NCBI GenBank assembly: GCA_019671135.1
Contig: JAHRHY010000006.1
Location: forward strand, 2,232,001-2,296,000
DNA from: Linnemannia hyalina
Taxonomy: Eukaryota; Mortierellomycota; Mortierellomycetes; Mortierellales; Mortierellaceae
DNA: 64,000 nucleotides
Reading direction: 5' to 3'
Positions 11,507 to 22,906 of the stretch are shown here, one piece after another. The position numbers and the translations under genes were made by a program. The notes beneath the pieces are model-generated. The model was not told where the DNA came from and did not search any database. It worked only from the letters and a program-made list of their open reading frames with translations. Every line of letters starts with the position of its first letter. Positions within the stretch are counted from its first letter, which is position 1.

Positions 11507-13003
11507 ATGAAGTTCACAACCCCAACGAAATTCCTGTTGCTCGTCGCAGCCGTCGCCCTCGTGGCCTCACCCGGCTCCACACTCGCCCAAAAAGGAGCAC
11601 CAGCAGCCCCCGGCGATGCAACCACCACCCCTGCCGGTGCTACTACAACCCCGCCCGTCCCCACTGTCCCTGCCACCACCACCACCACCACCACCGTACC
11701 GATCGTTCCTACCGTCCCCACTGTCCCTACCGTTCCTACGGTCCCTACAAATCCTACGAGCACCGTCCCCCCCGTGGTCACGACCCCTCCGCCTGTCGTC
11801 CCAACCGTCGTCACTACGACTTCTTCACCCGCCGCCCCGACGTTTACTCCCCCCGCGGCACTGGCGCCCTGCGCTAATACGAGTACTTGTAAGGTCAACG
11901 AGTATTGTGGAGTTACGGCCGAGACCTTGAAGAACTCGACGGTCATGGGGTACTGTCTGCCCATGACGGACGGGATAATGATGTGTCTTTCCTCGCCTGT
12001 TCAGCCCTGTACTTCGCATACTCAGTGCAACACGTTCGGATTCGGGTACTGCGATCTTAGGAGCACCCACAACTGTGCGGGCATGGGTGTCCCTAATACT
12101 CCGTCTGAGTGTCGTTCAGGAACACTTGTTGGAAGCGGGAACCAGTCCTCGTCGGGTGACTCAAATGACAAGTTGAAGTCGACGTTGAAGTATGCGGGTA
12201 TTGGCATTGGAGCGGTGGCGTTATTGGGAATTGTCTTTGCGGTGGTTAGGTGGAAGTCGAACAAGAAGAAGCGGTCGCGCAAGATGCCTGATTTTGCAGA
12301 TGTTGACTATGGAATGTCGACTACTACTGCCAGGTCTAAATCTCATCGTCAGCGACAGTCGGAGCCTAGGTCGAGTGCTGGCGGGGATGGTGGGCAGTCA
12401 TACCCGTTCTCGAACCGCCCCGTGGTTGCAGGCGCCGCTGCTGTTGGTGTTGGTGTTGGTGCTGGAGCTCTTGCGGCCGGAGCAGCTACGGCTGATCAGG
12501 ATTTCTATAGCGACCAGTACTATGATGACGGATACGCTCAGCACGGCAAGGGCGGATACGACAACTATGAAAACCAGACCGGTGGATATGACAACTACGG
12601 CTACGGACAGGGAGGATATGACCAGGGGTACGGCCAGCAAGGGTACGACCAACAGGGCTACTACAAGGAAGCTGGAGCCGCCGGCGGGTATGAGGGCTAC
12701 GACCAGCACGGCAACTATATCGGCGACCAGACCGGATACTATGATCAGCAGGGGTACGATTACTCTCAGCAGCAGCAGGATTACCAGTACCCCTCTACCT
12801 CTGGTGTCGATGCTTCTGGCGCCGTTGTAGCAAGCGGCGCTGGTGCAGCAGTGGCAGGTGGAGTGATGGATGGTAGCGGAGTTGCCTACCCAGCCGAGGT
12901 AGCTGCGGTCTCGCCGCGCAGAAATGGAAATGCCGAGATGATGCCAGAGCAGGACTTTGGTACCTCTGCCGCCGGTGGCGCCGGTTACGGACGCCACTAC
13001 TAG
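11507..13003 (+). CDS. Secreted type I membrane protein, Thr/Pro stalk, Tyr/Gln-rich tail
   Basis: A single exon encodes 498 residues. Residues 1 to about 27 form a signal peptide (hydrophobic FLLLVAAVALVA, cleavage probably after TLA-Q). Residues about 30-118 are a Thr/Pro/Val stalk with repeated PTVPTVP units, expected to be heavily O-mannosylated. Residues about 121-200 hold ten cysteines in an ectodomain without a family I can name. A transmembrane helix lies at about 228-248 (YAGIGIGAVALLGIVFAVV), followed by basic WKSNKKKRSRK, which sets the tail inside the cell. The tail includes a Gly/Ala stretch near 305-325 and a Tyr/Gly/Gln/Asp-rich stretch at about 331-427 with repeated GGYDNYG and QGYDQQGYY units. 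The layout recalls fungal cell-wall stress sensors (Wsc/Mid2 type) in having a stiff glycosylated stalk and one helix, but the cysteine domain is not an obvious WSC domain. The sensor role is inference. Confidence 0.85.
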   Translation: MKFTTPTKFLLLVAAVALVASPGSTLAQKGAPAAPGDATTTPAGATTTPPVPTVPATTTTTTTVPIVPTVPTVPTVPTVPTNPTSTVPPVVTTPPPVVPTVVTTTSSPAAPTFTPPAALAPCANTSTCKVNEYCGVTAETLKNSTVMGYCLPMTDGIMMCLSSPVQPCTSHTQCNTFGFGYCDLRSTHNCAGMGVPNTPSECRSGTLVGSGNQSSSGDSNDKLKSTLKYAGIGIGAVALLGIVFAVVRWKSNKKKRSRKMPDFADVDYGMSTTTARSKSHRQRQSEPRSSAGGDGGQSYPFSNRPVVAGAAAVGVGVGAGALAAGAATADQDFYSDQYYDDGYAQHGKGGYDNYENQTGGYDNYGYGQGGYDQGYGQQGYDQQGYYKEAGAAGGYEGYDQHGNYIGDQTGYYDQQGYDYSQQQQDYQYPSTSGVDASGAVVASGAGAAVAGGVMDGSGVAYPAEVAAVSPRRNGNAEMMPEQDFGTSAAGGAGYGRHY

Positions 13004-13551
13004 TTTTTTTTTTCTGTCACTCTTTTTTTTCCATAAACACGTTACGCGCACGCATCCCATTTAACATCTGTTTCGTATACCAGTAACCCACCGTATTCAC
13101 TCTTTTTTTTTTTTTTTTTTCTCTCTCTAATTATTCGTTCTTGACCATACCCCCAATAATAAAAATGGCTGGTCCCTCTTCTACACATATCCAGGGCAGG
13201 CCTTTTAAAAAAGGCTCTCTTTCTTTTACCTCATAACTCATAACGAAAATATGATCGGTAATCGAGATTGTGCGACATTAGTCCATTAGCCCATACCCCG
13301 TGTCCCATACCACCAACAACATACAGTACATAATTTACATTGTTATTCATGAAAAAAGGAAAAAAGAAAGAAGCATGACTATCTACTTTCAAAGTTTTTG
13401 TTTTATATTTGTTACTGTTTAAAAAAAAAAAAAAAAAAGAGGCTCCTGGGCCCCGAATCTCCGTTGTCCGTTATTGTGAGGAGGCATAGGAAGGCGAAGA
13501 GAGGACAGGGGGGGGGGGGGCGAGGCAGGGGGGATTGTTTCAGCCTTTCGT
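13004..13551. other. Convergent intergenic space
   Basis: The 3' flanks of the mucin-like gene (+) and the CaMK gene (-) lie here, with T- and A-runs near 13100 and 13420 and a G-run near 13510. No coding sequence is evident. Confidence 0.6.
13158..13163 (+). terminator. AATAAA poly(A) signal candidate
   Basis: AATAAA occurs about 155 bases after the stop of the mucin-like gene, in an A/T-rich flank. Position and sequence fit a cleavage signal, but the hexamer is common by chance. Confidence 0.4.
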
Positions 13552-16500
13552 TCAGGGCGCGCGAGTAGCGCTCAAGTCCTCCAAGACATCACTCACAAGA
13601 CGAAGCTGGTCCTCACTATCATTCCTCACCGCCTCCTTCCCTCCACTCCCTTCCTCACCCTCTCCACCATCTCCATCTCCACCAGCCGAACCAAGACCCT
13701 GGCCATTGGTGATCATGGCCGCAGTGACGACATCATGAAAGCTCCAATTATTGACATGATTCTCCTTGAAATACAATCGCTCCTGTTCCAGTTGCTGGGC
13801 CTGGTTACGCCCCGCGGTGCCGTTGACGGTGACGACCAGTTCTGCTTGGTGCGGGTGGGCGAAGCTGTTGTTGGGTGGTGGTGGAGATGGGAGAGTGTAG
13901 CCAGAGTCTTCTTGGACCATCGTTCCACTACTGAGAGCGCCGGCGGCGGTAGAGGTATCTAGAGGGTTGATGATATTCGCAGGACCAGCTGGAGGTGACT
14001 GTGCTTCCCGCTGCCGCTGCTGCTCTCGTTGCTGCGAAGGAGGAGCAGCTTGCATCCTCCTCAAGATACCCACAGCTCTAACCGCCTTCTTGAACACCGT
14101 CCTTGCATTAAAGTTCTTCCTTACCGCCGGCAACAAGTTGACACTATCCTGAGGCGATGCAGGGGCCGACAGGTCTTGATCCAACACGGCCCGGAACCAT
14201 GGATGCGCCAATGCCTGGGTGGCGGTGGATCGGATCTCGGCAGGGCGAACGAGGAGGGTGTTGATAAAGTTTTTGGCGAGTGGGGAGATATCTCGCCAGT
14301 ATTCTTCTTCGAATTGGTACTGTCCTGCAATGATGTTCTCGAAAAGGGCTTGTTGGTCTATTTTGGTCGTAGAAACAAAAAAAAAAAAAAAAAAGATGGA
14401 GAAGTATTAGTTGAAACATGTCAAGAATAACTGAAAACCTGTTAAAGAAATAATTAGCAAGACAAAAAAAAAGAAACGTACCATCGCCCCAGAAGGGTGT
14501 GTATCCACAAAGCAAAGTATACGCAATAACACCCAGACTCCACATGTCCACCGGCTTGCCATGCCCAATCTGCTCCAAGACCTCAGGCGCCACATACCCA
14601 GGCGTCCCACAAGCCGTCATCAACACATCCTCCCCACTCGTCAACACCTTACTCAATCCAAAATCTGTAATCAATAACCGCGCATTCTCAGACTTGTCCA
14701 AAAACAACAGATTTTCAGGCTTGAGATCGCGGTGGACGATCTCCATACTATGGAGGTACTCGACTCCGAGGAGGATCTCGCGGACGAGTCGGGCGGCGTC
14801 TCCTTCAGTGTAGCAGCCCTTTTGGAGTAGCTGCTCGAATAGTTCTCCGCCCTCTGCTAGGTCTGTGACGAGGAAGACGGCGTCTTCAGTTTCGAACATT
14901 TCGAGGAGGGAAACGCAGTTTGGATGGCGGACCTTGGACAGCACCGAGATCTCCGTATCCAGCATCGAACCCTTTCCTATTGGTATTAAGTTTTCTCATG
15001 GTTAGTGCTGTTGCTTGAGGTAACGGAAACAACATACAAGTCAGTCAGTATTTAGAAAAGTACCTTGGAGGGTCTTCTTAAGGATGATCTTGAGGGCAAA
15101 GGACTGGCCGGAAGACTTGAGTCGGATCTCACGGACAGTCGCAAAGGTGCCTACTCCCAGAACATGGTCCGTGATCTCGTACAGCTCCAACAGTGTCGGG
15201 TGTATCCGTGCTCCATTAAAGTACTGCTTTTGTGGAGGCACGGCCACTTCCGGTACAGCTGGTGTTATATCTGCTGGGGTAGGGACGACGGTTTCTGGTA
15301 CTGGAGCAGGCGTAGGTGTAAGTGTAGGTGTAGGTGTGGGTGCAAGCTTTTCGGGGAGGTGAACTGCTTCCTGCGCCTTGTTGGCCTTGATCCGGTTGAT
15401 GACTTTCATCATCTTGGGGACTGCCCTAAGCGCCGATGTGCCTGGTGGTGGTCCTCCTGTTGGCTGTGCTGGTTGTGCTGTTAGCCCTGATAGTGGCCTC
15501 GCTACAACCTCACACTCTCTCTCCGCAGACAATACAATCTGGGTCAACGACTCTCTCCTCTGTTCCCTCCTACAGTTCTGGAAATCCAAAGTCTCGTCGT
15601 CATCGTCGTCGTCGTCGGAGACGACCAAGTAATTAAATGTGTCGTCTGTGTCCTTGTTCTTGTCCTTGTGATTCTGTTGTCCTGCTGCTGCTGCGGCTAT
15701 GTTGTTACTGTTCGTGTTGGTGTTATTGGAGCAAGCGTCGTTCGTGATGCGTGGCGGTGGCAAAACAGGGGGTTCGACTCTGCCCTCTCTCTGTTTGGAT
15801 TTTGCTTTGGATTTAGATTTCCGTCGCTTGTGCTCTTCCGCGGAGGACGACGAGGAGATTGTCTGCTGCTGCTGTTGTTGTTGCTGGTGTTGTTGTTGTT
15901 GTTGTTGTTGCTCGGACCGCATGGATCGAAAGAGTTTTTTAAAAAATCGCACGAACTCCTTCCATGACCGGATCGTCCTCCTCCGAATCCTCTTTCCAGC
16001 TCCTGCACCTGATTCCAATGATGCCAAGGACGAAGACGGTACAGGTGATTCTGCCCGAGATTGTGTCCGAGAAGAGTGCTTCCGACCATTGCCCAACTGT
16101 GGAGGTTTCTGCTGTTGCGCTGCTTGTTGTTCGCGGTGGTGGGTTTGGAATAAAAAGTGTTTATCGATCGGTGCTGGCACATAGACCTGTTGCCTCCTCC
16201 TAGTTGCAGCAGTCGATGGCGAAGAGGCACCAGCATTGTCGCTAGACGAGGCAATGGCGATAGACGCGCTTGAGAAGCCCTCAAAAGTCACAGGCACAGC
16301 TGGTACAATCCCAGACACAGAAGACGATAAGGCTGCCTGGACCGAAAACTCCTTCCCTTTATCTTCACCACTACTATTGTTAGCAGCAACCAGGGGGGGC
16401 TCCAATTCCTCGGGCGAAGAAGCACTCTTTTGGCGCAACTGGTCCAAAAGGATCTGTGACCAGTTGTGAACATTCTTGTGGAGCGAGGGGTGGTAGGGCG

Positions 16501-16996
16501 CAAGGTAGTCTGGGTTTGGGTGTTGTGGGGTTGACCACGTTGCCAGGATAGGGGAGGGCGATTCGGGTCCTGAGACGATTGTGTGGATTGTGAGCGGGTG
16601 TGGTTCTTCAGTTTCTGGTTGGAGTGTGGTGGAGTTGGAGTCGTTGTTGTTGTTGGTGGTGCGCCGGTTTCTGAACCGATCCAGGACCCTGTTCGATACG
16701 AGTGGTTGTGGTTGTGGTGGAGAAGATGCAGAAGAAGAAAAAGTAAGAGCTGCCCCGTTGCTATTGCTATCACTGCCGCTGGAACTGGACCCTGGCACCA
16801 GAGCTGGCCCCGGCTCCTGCTGCAGCTGCAGCTGCTCAACAGTCAAAACGGGCGCAGAAGTGTGTGAGACAAACACCGCGTGGTGAGGCTGGGGCTGTGG
16901 CACCTCTACGACCCTGGAGCCCGAAACAGAGTTCGAAACCTCCACCGGCGCAGACACAGGGACTGGGACGACTTTCTGTCTGGAGACGGGGATCAT
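13552..16996 (-). CDS. CaMKI-type Ser/Thr kinase with ~600-residue N-terminal extension
   Basis: Exons 16996-15064, 14976-14482 and 14357-13552 join to 1077 residues. The kinase domain occupies about 605-865. It shows the Gly loop GVGTFATV, the lysine in FALKII, HRDLKPEN, DFGLSKVL and CGTPGYVAPEVL. The exon 1/2 join restores LKKTLQGKGSMLDTEISVL, the typical CaMKI context. After the kinase, LLPAVRKNFNARTVFKKAVR matches the autoinhibitory/calmodulin-binding segment of fungal CaMKs. Fungal CaMKs are usually about 400 residues. Here the N-terminus adds Ser/Pro/Thr/Gln-rich sequence with a polyglutamine run (around 15862-15918), an aspartate run (around 15598-15625) and PTPT repeats (around 15300-15345). 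The start at 16996 (MIPVSRQ, A at -3) is preferred. The frame is open back to an ATG at 17608, but that part reads like a translated pyrimidine-rich leader. Family call secure; N-terminus uncertain. Confidence 0.9.
15862..15918 (-). repeat. Polyglutamine-encoding CAG/CAA tract
   Basis: A mixed CAA/CAG run in the CaMK gene encodes two Gln blocks separated by one His, followed by a Ser run. Mixed codons suggest it is kept at protein level rather than being a recent pure-repeat expansion. Confidence 0.85.
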
Positions 16997-18544
16997 GATG
17001 GACAATGGCGTTGGCGGTGTGATCTCTTGTCCCTGTGTCTGTGCTGTTGTTGTTGTTGTTGAATGTGATTGCGATTGTGGTGTTTTGGTTGATGCCGAAG
17101 AAGGAGAGGAGGGGGGTTGGAATGAAGGGGGGAGTGGCCAGGCAGTTGGGTTTAGGAGGTGGAGGTGTGAAGGCGAGAGTGGTTTGTTGCTGTCGTCATT
17201 GTTGTCGTTGTTGAAGTTGGATTCGAGGGGAAGTTGGTCGAAGTGGTCGACCTGGGTGGGGAGTGGGGCGCGAATGGTGGAAAGAATGGGCGAGGTTGAA
17301 GAGTAGTGAGTTGGGTGGTGTGGAGGAGCAAAGAAGAAGAGGTGAAAAAGAGGATGAAGGGAGTCGTGGGAGGTAAAGGGATAAAGGATAAAGAGGATGG
17401 GCGAAGGGGGGGGGCAGATCAATTGGCAGAGAGGCGAGGGGGAGAAGAGAAGAGAAGAGAAGAGTGGCGAGGCAACACGTTCTGGGCGGGGATGGGTGAG
17501 TTTGATGAATTGGAGGAAGTAGGGAAGGCAAGGGAGGAGGATAGGAAAGAGAAAAAGGAAAGAGAGAAGAGAAAGGAAGAGAAGAGAAGAGGAAGTGTCA
17601 AGTGTCAAGAGTCAAGAGTCGAAAAAAAAAGTGGAGAGGATCGAAGCGTGAAGAGCAGGCGAGCCCTGTTTGTTGTTAATGGACATAAAGAAAGGGGAAA
17701 GAAGGGAAAAACTGGGAACAGACACACACCAATCGCGGCAGGGAGATGGACAGGGTGGACATAAAAGGCTGCATATCTCTCTTTTCTTTCTTCGTTCATT
17801 TCATTCAACCAACACAACAACAACAAAAAACGACGCAGCAGCAACATTGTCCATCGGAAAATGAGACATAGACTACAAAACTACACCCTCCATTCCTCGC
17901 TCCATAACATTGTTAGTGCTCATTCACTCTAACGATCACTTTTTCCCTCCTCTTTTTTTCTTTCTTGTCCCTCTGTCATTACCCTATTTTGCCACTACCC
18001 TTGAAGGGTACCTGGCCAAACAGCAGAGTACAAGCAACAACAAAAAAAAAGAGCGCCTCTCTCTCCCTCGGAGAACCGCCGCGAGTGAGTGGTCATTCAC
18101 TCACCCTCCAAAACCAATTTTACTCGCCAATGAACGGACACTCAGCCCCGCTTACCAAAGACTCAATTGGGTGGTGTGTCCTCTTCATTTTTGTTTTTAA
18201 CTTTCTGTCTTTTCTCTTTAATTATCTCTCTGTCTTTGTGCTGTTGGACACTTCTCGTCTGTTTATGTTCTTGTTCTTGTTTTATCCCTTCCTCGCCACT
18301 CCGCACCGATCATGCTATGCATAGTCATTCATGACATGTATGCACATCATGACTCTTCCCGCCACACCTTTTCCTTCCATCTCCCGTCAATGCGTCAATG
18401 CTTTGCATATTTTTCTTCAATTGGTAAATATTTATTTAGCCCAAAGCAAAACAATCATCAAGAACAACAAACAACGACAACAAAAAAAAACTATGTACAA
18501 AAAGGTAGAGAAGAAAAAGCAACGGAGGGAGACAAAGACATCTT
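16997..18544. other. CaMK upstream region and arrestin 3' flank
   Basis: The first part (16997-17608) keeps the CaMK frame open and may be coding if the upstream ATG is used. Otherwise it is a leader rich in purines on the plus strand. Position 17760-18540 contains no recognisable gene. Confidence 0.5.
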
Positions 18545-21500
18545 TTACCGCCGACTACGACGACGACTCGTCGAACTGGCAGTAACCTCATAAGGCGGAC
18601 ACTCCCCCTGCTCCCCAAAATCAAAACTATCATCTCCACTAAACGTCGTGCCCCCCAACGCCAGGCTACTCATATTCCCTCCTCCACCCAACCCAAGCAT
18701 CTCTGGCGACAACCCCGCGCTCGCCAACAAAATCTCTTCTTCCTCATCCTCCAAATCCCCATCCTCCGGCACAACCACCACGATGGGCACACTCAACCTC
18801 ACCCCACCCTGTCTCCTCCTCGGAACAACTGACGAGACCGTGCTATTCTTCTCGGCCCGGATCTTGATCACAATCTCGTAGGAGACTTCGAGGAGAGGGG
18901 CATTGAGGATGGAGTATCCGGCGGTTGCGGGAATGACGATGGGAATTGTCTTTTGGATCTCGCGGTCGACTGCTTGGGAGCAGGAGATGAGGGTTTTTGA
19001 TTTTGTCAGCTTTTCGCGCCGGTGTTGGATTATCGGCAGGGGTTGGATGGTTGCTGAGGATTCCTTGATGGTTGAGGAAGGAGTTGGGGATGTGACGAGG
19101 GTCGAGCTAGTGTCCGGGTTGTATTGGATTCCGCCGTTGGAGTTGATCGTCATGCTGTTGTATGCTTGGATCGCCGCCGCGACGTGTCCACCTCCGCCTC
19201 CACTGCCGCCACTGCCACCATTGCTGTTACTGTTGCTGTCACTGCTGCTGGAATGGATCGATCCCCATTGACTAGAAATCGACGCCATGCTGTTCGGACT
19301 TGCCATCCTTGCTGCAGCTGCTGCAGACGCAGCAGATGCAGAGGCAGTCATCCCATGGACCGATCCCTCGGGTGACTCTCCTCCTTGCTCGCTGGTGGGT
19401 GTTGACGGGAAATTGGCTCCATACGGCGACGCTGGTGGAGAAGGCATCACTGAAGCTTCCGATTCACGTGTTGCCGTTGTCGTGGAGAGTTGTGGTTGAC
19501 GACCGTTCCGGTTCGAAGAGCTCCTCCTCGACCTACGCCGACTCTCCCTCGGGTTCTCTGTCTCCACAGCTACAGCAACAGCAGTCGTCTCCTCCCCCTC
19601 CGCAAAAGACATCTCTTCCGACGCAACATCCGAAGTAACCAGCGTCGGATCCATCAAATACCCTTGCCCTGCAACACCCATAGCCCTCGCCTTGGACAGC
19701 CCAGACCCATAATGCAAACACTTGCATAACGTCGTCTCAACCACAACCTGTCTCGCATCCGAATGATTCACAATATGAATCACAAGCGGGACCATCCTCC
19801 CTGGCCGATACCCCTGTTTCGGCACCCACGCGTGGGCCTCCAAGAACCCTGTCGACCAAACCCAATGCCCAACATTCGCTCGAACACTCTCCGTCTCAAA
19901 CGGCATCGTGTACAAAGGCATGTACGTCGGATCGTTCATGGGGATCAACTTGATGATCTGGGTCGAAGATGTGAAGGTCGGTTCGACGACGAGGGCCCGG
20001 GGGTCGTAAGGGTCTGGGGAAGGGAGGATCTGTTTCATGACGGCCTTGAGTTGGTAGGAGATATTGCCGACGGGATCGGTGAAGGATCCTGGGAGGGACA
20101 TGGTTGAGTTTGAAGGGATCCGGATCGAGAAGGGAATGACGTAGTTTCCAGGTTGCATTAGGACGGCTTTAGGTTCGACCGGTTCTGCAGGCGGTGTTGT
20201 TGCTGCTGCTGTTGTTGTTGTCGTGTTTGAGGAGGCTGTTGGAGTTGGGTCACTGCGACCGTCTCTCGATGACCGACTACTCTGCGTGCGCACTAGAAGA
20301 GGGGAGGAAGATAGAGCGAATGGACGTTAGCGAAAACCATCCCTGCGCATCAAAGAAAGAGAAAAAAAAAAAGAATAAGGTAAATAGTTTACCATCGTCG
20401 GTGCTGTCGGACGGGCTTGGAGTTGGGATAGGCGCAGAAATAGGTTCAGAGACAGGAGAAGCCGTATCCTCATCAGTCGTCGTCGTTGTCGCCAGAGGTG
20501 CCGAGACAGGTGTCGAAGCCGGTTCCTCAGTCTGAGGAGAAGAAGTAGTGGCGATCGGCGCCGAGACAATCTCTCCAGGAGAAGTAGAGTTTGCTCCTGC
20601 CTCACCTCCTCCGCTCTCAGTCGACGACCGTGCACCATCTGTAAAAATCCCCTCATAATGGGGAGGATCATACGATGGCGCCTCAGGCTCTGACGGATCG
20701 TCCAACGGGAACTGCTGGCTGATGGTGCTAATGTTGACCATACTCATCCCTGCTCGCCCACCTCCCAAGCCCAGACCCAGGCCCAGGAGACTACTGAACC
20801 CGCCGGGGACATCGACATTGGCCGAGAAACTGGTCCTGCGTCCACGCAAATCTGCAGGGGTTGGGGACGCGGATCGGTTTAAAGAAAGAGTCGACCCGTT
20901 ATTGTGTTGCGCGTAGGGGTAGGAGGATGAAGGCATCGAGAGGGTTCTAGACATCAGTTCTGTCGATAAACGACGGGAGTTGCCCTGACTCTGAGCTGCG
21001 ATGGTTGCAGCGGCGGCCGTGGCTGCAATAGCCGCCATTCCGCTGGGTGGAGGAAACGTCGGTGACCGGGATCGGTCCGCAATCGCAGAATTGGCGTTCA
21101 CAATGCTCCTGCGCCGTCCTCTTCCTCCTGACACTGCTGTTGCTGTCGCTGTCGCTGTTGTCGTCGTCATCGTCGAATCTTGACTCGCAGTGGCAGTAGC
21201 ACCTCCAGTGGCGGCAGACGCAGTCGCCGACGGCGAAGGAGTTGTATGTCGTCTCGTAGTATTTGTCCTAGTATTCGTAATTGACGCTGTCGCAACCGTC
21301 TTGCACTCTTCCAAAATCGTCACTGTCTTCATAGACCCCAGCCGAGTCCCATCCAACGCAGTGACCGTCCCTGTCAGATAAACCTCAATCGAGTGCACCG
21401 GTGTCGCCTTGGGCAGCTCCAAATGAATCTGGCCACGGATGGACTCTCCGGGTGCCATGACGGGTGCTGAAAGGACCAGATTTCCAATGACGTCCTGTAG

Positions 21501-21974
21501 GGATATGCGCAGTTGAGGTGTACGGTAGGATTTGTACTTTGGTGGTGGTGGGTGACTTGTGCTGCGTGTGCGCTGGCGTCCTGATGTACCTCCTCCTATT
21601 ACTTGTCCCGATCCTGAAGACGATGACTGTGTACTTGTATTAGGAACGTTGTTAGCCGAGGACGAGACGTTGATAGACGATGACGAGGCTGCTGCTGCTG
21701 CTGCACTGTTGGAATGGACACCAGTACTCGACGACCGAAAGAAGGAGCTCTGTTGATAGATCGACCCCGAGGTGTTCGAAGTAGGAGGAGAGGACCCAAA
21801 GAGCGAGGAGGATGCGTTGGCGACGGAGGCTGCGGTGAGAGAGAGTCGCCTTGTAAAGATGCCGCTGGTCCTTATCCTGGTTGGAGGGGAGGATGCCAGG
21901 GGTGGGGATGATACGCGAGGATGGGGGTCGTTCAGGCCACCATCTGGCGGGTAGGCCATCCTTGAAGCGATCAT
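18545..21974 (-). CDS. Alpha-arrestin (ART-like ubiquitin ligase adaptor), 2 exons
   Basis: Exons 21974-20393 and 20292-18545 join (DSTDD then VRTQSS) to 1109 residues. Arrestin-N begins at about residue 150 (LRISLQDVIGNLVLSAPVMA, then GESIRGQIHLELPKATPVHS). It is interrupted by a Ser/Thr/Ala-rich segment of roughly 300 residues and resumes in exon 2 at GNYVIPFSIRIPSNSTMSLP. The C-terminal arrestin half (WVPKQGYRPGRMVPLVIHIV) is itself split by another low-complexity insert before YSILNAPLLEVSYEIVIKI. PPHY near residue 435 fits the PPxY consensus bound by WW domains of Rsp5/Nedd4 ligases, so the protein probably directs ubiquitination and endocytosis of plasma-membrane proteins, as yeast ART proteins do. 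A second ATG at 21959 (MAYPPDGG) is an equally good start. Domain call is secure; cargo unknown. Confidence 0.88.
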
Positions 21975-22345
21975 CTTTGTTGAAGCGTTGGAGAGAGGGG
22001 GGGCGAAAAGAGCGTTCAAAGGAAGAGCGGGTACAGGAAAGGAAGGCAAGAGAAAGTACCAGAGAGGGTGTCCAGTAGATGTCAGCAACAACAGGTGAAG
22101 AGAGGCAGGCACAAAAGGAAAAGCAATAGGGAAGGGACCCTGATGGATAGTACGTCCTTTGGGCGTAGCTGTCAACTCTCTTCGATGGTTATTGTTGGTT
22201 GTTGGTCTGGTGCTTTGCTAGTGGACTGTCACAAGGGAAATATGAAATGAAAGAGAAGAGACGGATGAGAATGGGTGTGATACCAATTGCACAGTGGGAA
22301 AGGGAGCTGGTCGGAAGGAAAGTGGAAAGAAAGAAAGGAAAAGGG

Positions 22346-22380
22346 AAAAGAGAAAAGAGAAAAGAGAAAAGAGAAAAAAG
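22346..22380 (+). repeat. AAAAGAG tandem repeat
   Basis: About four to five 7-bp units of AAAAGAG lie upstream of the arrestin gene, on the strand that is purine-rich there. Confidence 0.75.
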
Positions 22381-22874
22381 AAAAGCATGAAAAGTGCGGG
22401 TTTGTGTTGACGAGACATCCAAAGGAAAAAGAAAAAAAGGGGGAAGAGAGGAGAAGAGGGAAGGGAGGAGGACGAGAATCGTGCCTGTGTGTGTGCCTGT
22501 TTGGTGGTGCAATGGTCATGTTGGGTTAGTCATTTTCAAACAGACATGAGCATGGACGACGTATCGATGCGGCGAGATTCCCCTTCCTCACTCGCATCCC
22601 TCCATCCCTCCCCTTTCTCTCTCGCCTGTGCCTGTACCTGAAAAAGAGTAAGGTGTCCAATGGGTGCTGCTGCAAAGTTGGCAAATCATGTAGCCCTTAC
22701 TGCACCTTGCTTCATACATACACCCACCCGCCCTCACCCTGCAAGGATGATTGATGACAACCCTGCTGTCCATCCACCCTCTCCTCCCTGTCACCTTCAA
22801 ATGAGATAAAATGCCAACCAAATGGTGTGTTCTTCTCTGCTACTGCTTCTTTCACGCCTGTTATACATGTGTTG

Positions 22875-22902
<28 letters not shown>
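22875..22902 (+). repeat. A28 homopolymer
   Basis: A run of 28 A lies in intergenic DNA. It is not next to a target-site duplication or element that I can see, so it is not evidence of retroposition. Confidence 0.85.

Positions 22903-22906
<4 letters not shown>

Noticed and set aside
13158..13163. Treating every AATAAA as a poly(A) site
   Set aside because: The hexamer is frequent in this A/T-rich flanking DNA. Only those within about 200 bases after a stop, on the coding strand, were listed.
16997..17608. Extending the CaMK start to the ATG at 17608
   Set aside because: The frame is open, but the first part is Leu/Phe/Pro/Ser-rich, as expected from translating a pyrimidine-rich leader. The ATG at 16996 has a better context. 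It remains possible.
22875..22902. A28 run as the tail of a retroposed element
   Set aside because: No open frame, target-site duplication or element body is visible next to it.
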